NCBI RefSeq assembly: GCF_937616625.2
Contig: NC_065576.1
Location: 19,494,001 to 19,558,000 of the forward strand
DNA: 64,000 nucleotides
Direction: 5' to 3'
Source: Mercurialis annua
Lineage: Eukaryota; Streptophyta; Magnoliopsida; Malpighiales; Euphorbiaceae
A program made the translations under genes and the position numbers. The notes under the pieces are model-generated. The model worked only from the letters and a program-made list of their open reading frames with translations. It had not been told where the DNA came from and ran no database searches. Positions 59,533 to 64,000 of the stretch are shown in pieces. The first letter of the stretch is position 1; every line of letters starts with the position of its first letter.

Positions 59533-62500
59533 TGTAATATCCCGTAAAATTTTAAAAATTCAAGTTGCGAGTTCCGGTGACATTTTTAGTTGGTTACATA
59601 ATTTAAATTTGTTTTGTGATTGGATTCGAAAATGGTTTAATTTTATTCCGGGTTTCGAAAGGGGTTAATTGAAGTCCGGGTTTTGAAAATATGAAAAATT
59701 TAAGTCCAGGTTGGGTTTCGGTTCAACCAGGAATCGGTTGAACCGGGTCTCGTTGAACCGAGGTTCAAACGAGACCCGGTCTCGGACGAGAAGTGCAGGT
59801 CTCGTTCGAGACCCACAGGTCTCGTACGAGACCTGTCCAACTTCAGCAGGTCTCGTTCGAGACCTGCTATAGCCTAAGTGAGGGGGCAATTTTGCTCCCT
59901 GATTTCTCTCGATTCTTCAAATATTTAAACACGTTTCCTAAACCTAAATTCTTCACCACACTTTCAAGTAAACCTAGCCGTCATCATACTCTTGAAATTC
60001 CTGAGGAAAATGCTGCCATTCTCCTCCAAAACCTTGCTGAAAATAGGTAAAGGTTGTTCTAAAAATTCAGTTTTAATCTTTTACACTATTTCCGTTTTTA
60101 ATCAAATTCAACGTGCGTTTCAGAACCGAAATAAGTTCTGTTTCCTCCCGGAAATAGTAGACTCTTTAATCTTTGAGACCGAGCTTCGTTTTTGTGAAAC
60201 GGTATGTTATATCTCCCGTAATAGCTGCCGCCGTCTCATTGTTTTTGTGAAAATTCTGTTTTGAATCAAATATCGATAGTTCACTATTTTGGTTCGTTCG
60301 CAGCCGTTTCTAGACCGAATCCAGTTCCGTTTCTTCCCCGTGAAAGTAGACTCATCCCTCTACAACTTTGCTTTTGGAATTCCGTTAAACTGTACGTAGA
60401 TTTTCTATTTCAATCGCCACCGTTTCACCGTTTTGTTTTGATATAAACTGTGAACTATAACATATGTTTCTGCCCAATCTTACAATCCTTCTGGGCATGA
60501 AATTATTGTTATTTTAGGCCTAAATCTCACGTCTGAATCGAGAAAATTCATCTCTGATTCATCGAGCTTTGTTGATTCATAGGTATGTCGGATTTCTTGA
60601 AGTTGTCGTGTTCTTGTTTTGCCAATGTTCATGTTCTGCTTCCTATTTTTGTAGATTGTTAAGATTGATTGGTTTAAATTCAAGTTTGTTTGATTAGACT
60701 AATGTGTCTAATAATTGTGAGATTTGGTTTTGATAAGCTAAGTTTAATTTCGGTTTTCTGAGATTCGTTGATGTTGAGTTCGTGGGGTTACTGCTATCAT
60801 AGGTTGTGAGTTTGTGATTGTAATTATTGAAGATGATGAAATGTTCACGTTCTATTGGTTTTTATGTTTTGATTTTGGTTAAATAGTTATAATGGTCACT
60901 GAATTATTAGGAGTTAAATTAAGAGTTCCTAAGCTTAGTTTTGTGACTATTTTATATTGATTTTGACTTTAAATTTGGAAATTGATTTCGACTTATTATT
61001 TAGCGATTTAATTAATATTATTATTTATATATTGAAATTTACTTTGGGCATTAATATTTTAAGTCTAAATTAAATATTAATTTTATCATAGTTTATATGT
61101 GATTTTATATAATGACTATATCAAATAAGTATTGGAGATTTTATTTAATTTGAAAGTTTGTCAAATTAATTATATGATTTTTAATGCATAAAAATAATAT
61201 TTGAATATTTAAAAATTAAATTAATAATTATTACTAATTATTATTTAATTGTTAAATTGATATTTTTGGCTTAGAATGCCTTTGGAATTAAATTTATATT
61301 TTTGCTTTATTTTGTTATTTAATTGTTTGAGATATTTGCCGGTAATATTTAATTACTTGGGTTTCAAGTTATTGAGTTCTATTTTGATATTAATTAATAT
61401 TTTATTTAATATTATTTATAAACTGTGTTTTATAATTCTGGAATATCAGTTGGGTCGGTTTGGACTTGGTCACCGACATGTGGGTTTAGCTTGATAGTTT
61501 TGAAAAACTCGGCTAACCCACTATTTGAGGAATTAATTTTATTTATCAATTAAATATTATTTTAATAATATTTTCTGATTGGATTTAAGTGCGAACTCAA
61601 TAGTGTTGAATTAATTACGGCATTATAGTTTATTTGAGAATTTTGTGTTTCTCTGTGATTTATCTGGTTATTTAATTGTGCTAGTCCTACGTGGTGTCTA
61701 GTAATCTTAGAGTTAGGGGTCGTTCGGATATTAACCTATTTATTATTTTAGACCCGTCGACTGCTCGTGCTTCGGAGTCTACGCAGGGTTAGCTGTTTTC
61801 CAAGATCACGTGGATAAGCAAGCAGTGAGTTTGTAGTGCTATTTACCGCTTTATTAAGTACCGCAATTTATTTTGGTATTATAAATGCTTTTGAACTGTT
61901 TTAAGCGATTATGGATCTGGATTGAAACGAGCTACTCGATAGGCTTGTATCGAGACTGTGTGCACCGGTAAGTACTCTGGGAAACGGCAGACTAAAGTCT
62001 TGCTTACGCTGGTATTTATATATGACGAGGATTTGTTCCCGTCTACTCTGGGTTTATCGGTATGCTATGTCATACTTACGATGTAATCATTTCAATATTT
62101 TTTCCATAATCATACTATATTAGTATAAACTGTTTTGATTTAAGGGTTTTAAACTTAATAAATGTAAATAGTATTGCGAACTCATCTCAGTATATCTAAC
62201 CCCGTTGTTTTTCCAAATTTTCCAGGTTTATGATTTGAAAGCTGGTCCACTCCGATTCTTTTGATTCCTCGGAGGTTTTTATGTTATTTAAACTAGTTTC
62301 TGTTTTCGAACTCTTAGACCGCAGTAGAACTAGTTTATTTATTACAATTGATATTACACTTTGGGATTGGCGATATATTCGATTATTTATATTTGACATG
62401 ATTACTCTGGATTACGATATTGTTATATATAAGGCATGCTGTTGAACATTTAAGATATTTAAGATTATTTATATTAGAACTGTAATATAAATTGCTAGAC

Positions 62501-62643
62501 CTAGGTTGGAGTCTCGGTTTCCCCCGAGCTGTTTTCTGCAGGTTTAAATGTTTATTTGATTTCCGCGAGGCTTGCTACGGGTTTTGGTACAACCATGCCC
62601 ATACCCTAGCGCCGGTCACGATTCATGAAATTGGACCGTGACA
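59533..62643 (+). mobile_element. 3' LTR of D2, full length
   Basis: 3,111 bp, paralog of 22716-25856. One palindrome unit is missing compared with D1: GTGCAGGTCTCG at 59795 runs directly into the ACCCACAGG segment. The palindrome cluster is about 59742-59866. The end is decayed to ATTGGACCGTGACA, which breaks the terminal inverted pair kept in D1. Short ORFs inside are not supported. Confidence 0.92.
59921..59930 (+). promoter_or_regulatory. Possible TATA box in LTR D2
   Basis: ATATTTAAAC at the same LTR position as 23132-23141. Confidence 0.45.
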
Positions 62644-62648
62644 CTAAC
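62644..62648. repeat. Target-site duplication of D2, right copy (CTAAC)
   Basis: CTAAC after the LTR end GTGACA; matches 56473-56477. Confidence 0.92.
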
Positions 62649-64000
62649 TTTTAACCTTTTTAGCTATTTAAGCCAAACGTTTAAAACGTAATGAAACAAA
62701 TTCAAACGTTTAAAACGTTACTAAACAAATCCTAATGTTTCCCCTTTTTAGCGACTTAAGCCAAACGTTTAAAACGTTACGAAACAAATCCTAACGTTTC
62801 ACCTTTTTAGAGATTTAAGCCAATCGTTTAAAACGTTACGAAACAAATCTTAACGTTTCACCTTTTTATTGATTTAAGCAAAACTTTTAAAATGTTACGA
62901 AACAAATCAAAACGTATAAAACGTAATGAAACAAATCCTAATGTTTCACCTTTTTAGCAATTTAATCCAAACGTTTAAAATGTTACCAAACATTTCCTAA
63001 CATTTTACCTTTTCAGCGATTTAAGCCGAACTTTTAAAACGTTACAAAAACAAATCCAAGCGTGTAAAACATTAAGAAGCAAATCCAAACAATTCACTTT
63101 TTTAGCAATTTAAGCCAACCGTTTATAAACGTTACGAAACTTATCCAAACGTTTAAAACTTTAAGAAACAAATCCAGTTGTTTCACCTTTTTAGCTATTT
63201 AAGCCAAACATTTAAAACGTTACGAAACAATTCTTAACGTTTCACCTTTTTAGCGATTTAAGCCAAACATTTAAAACGTTACGAAACAAATCCAAAAGTT
63301 TAAAACGTTACAAAATAAATCACAACGTTTCACCTTTTTAGTGATTTAAGATAAACTTTTAAAATATTACGAAACAAATCTAAACGTTCAAAACGTTACG
63401 AAACAAATCCGAATGTATAAAACGTAATGAAAAAAATCATAACATTTCACCTTTTTAGCGATTTAAGCCAAACATTTAAAACGTTGCGAAAACAAATCCA
63501 AACATTTAAAACGTTACGAAACAAATCCAAACTTTTCACCTTTTGAGCGATATAAGGAAAACGTTTATAATGTTACGAAACTAATTAAAACGTTTAAAAC
63601 GTTACAAAACAAATCCTAACATTTCTCCTTTTTAGCGATTTAAGCCAAACGATTAAAACATTACGAAAAAAATCTTATTGTTTTACCTTTTAAGCGATTT
63701 AACCCAAACGTTAAAATATTATAAAAAAATCCAAACGTTTAAAACGTTACGAAACAAATCCGTACGTTTCACCTTTTTAGCAATTTAAGCCAAACGTTTA
63801 AAACATTATGAAACAAATCCTAACGTTTCACCTTTTTAGCGATTTAAACGAAACGTTTAAAACGTTACAATAACAAATCAAAATGTTAAAGACGTTACGA
63901 AACAAATCCAAACGTTTCACTTTTTTAGCGATTTAAGCCAAACGTTCAAAACGTTACGAAACAAATCTTAACGTTTCACCTTTTTAGCGATTTAAGCCAA
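62649..64000. repeat. Satellite array (copy B, continues past window)
   Basis: Collinear with 25862-27211, same subunits and orientation, running off the window end. Confidence 0.95.

Larger units (their letters stand above)
56478..62643 (+). mobile_element. Internally deleted Tekay-like element D2
   Basis: 6,166 bp, paralog of D1 by segmental duplication: left LTR fragment (56478-56859), pol remnant (56858-59412), PPT (59521-59532), right LTR (59533-62643). The LTR-to-RT junction is AAGTGAGGGTGCTAAGTGC, the cleaner version of that in D1. The identical TSD and junction exclude independent insertion. Confidence 0.93.
48334..64000. repeat. Segmental duplication, copy B (empty site for A)
   Basis: Collinear with 317-27211 minus element A. 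The copy runs off the window end. It retains the unoccupied target of element A at 50421-50425. Differences are mostly transitions plus small indels, and D2 carries its own stops. Confidence 0.88.

Overview
The window looks like plant heterochromatin, probably pericentromeric or another satellite-rich block. No host gene, tRNA, rRNA or other cellular gene could be supported. About 41 kb is LTR-retrotransposon sequence of the Ty3/Gypsy chromovirus type. I place it in the Tekay/Del-like group because the LTRs are ~3 kb long, the primer-binding site matches initiator-tRNA-Met, Gag-Pol is one long ORF, and a chromodomain follows the integrase. About 22 kb is a tandem satellite built from ~30-bp subunits (A+T-rich but full of ACGT/CG), all in one orientation. 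The species cannot be named from the sequence; plant origin rests on the element clade and its primer site.

Layout: 1-291 MITE-like inverted repeat; 317-2064 3' part of an LTR (subfamily C); 2065-2442 satellite; 2443-13913 complete, apparently intact minus-strand element (A) with near-identical LTRs, an uninterrupted 1655-codon polyprotein and a 5-bp target duplication; 13919-19674 satellite; 19675-25856 internally deleted element D1; 25862-32492 satellite; 32493-34347 truncated LTR E1 abutted by 34348-37397 LTR E2 with PBS and a non-coding tail to ~38645; 38646-40484 satellite holding a ~355-bp MITE; 40485-50047 degenerate element C with a truncated left LTR; 50048-56477 satellite; 56478-62643 element D2; 62649-64000 satellite.

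The main structural result is that the window holds two copies of one segment. Positions 317-27211 (without element A) correspond in order to 48334-64000: LTR end, satellite, deleted D element with the same TSD and the same deletion junction, then satellite. Copy B still has the empty target site of element A (50421-50425). This gives a relative history: C and D inserted into satellite; D lost 5' LTR/gag/protease/part of RT; the block was duplicated; D1 and D2 gained private stops and frameshifts; element A then inserted in copy A only.

Other points of interest: (i) clusters of perfect palindromes based on GTCTCGTACGAGAC just upstream of the presumed TATA box in several LTRs, one of them a perfect TGTC-N8-GACA inverted pair like an auxin-response element; (ii) a leader stem-loop downstream of the PBS with a compensatory pair change between two elements; (iii) subfamily-specific triplicated cassettes at a fixed position in the LTRs; (iv) a mosaic LTR (E1); (v) higher-order periodicity of ~2.1-2.5 kb in the satellite. 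All comparisons were made by eye; identities and ages are estimates.
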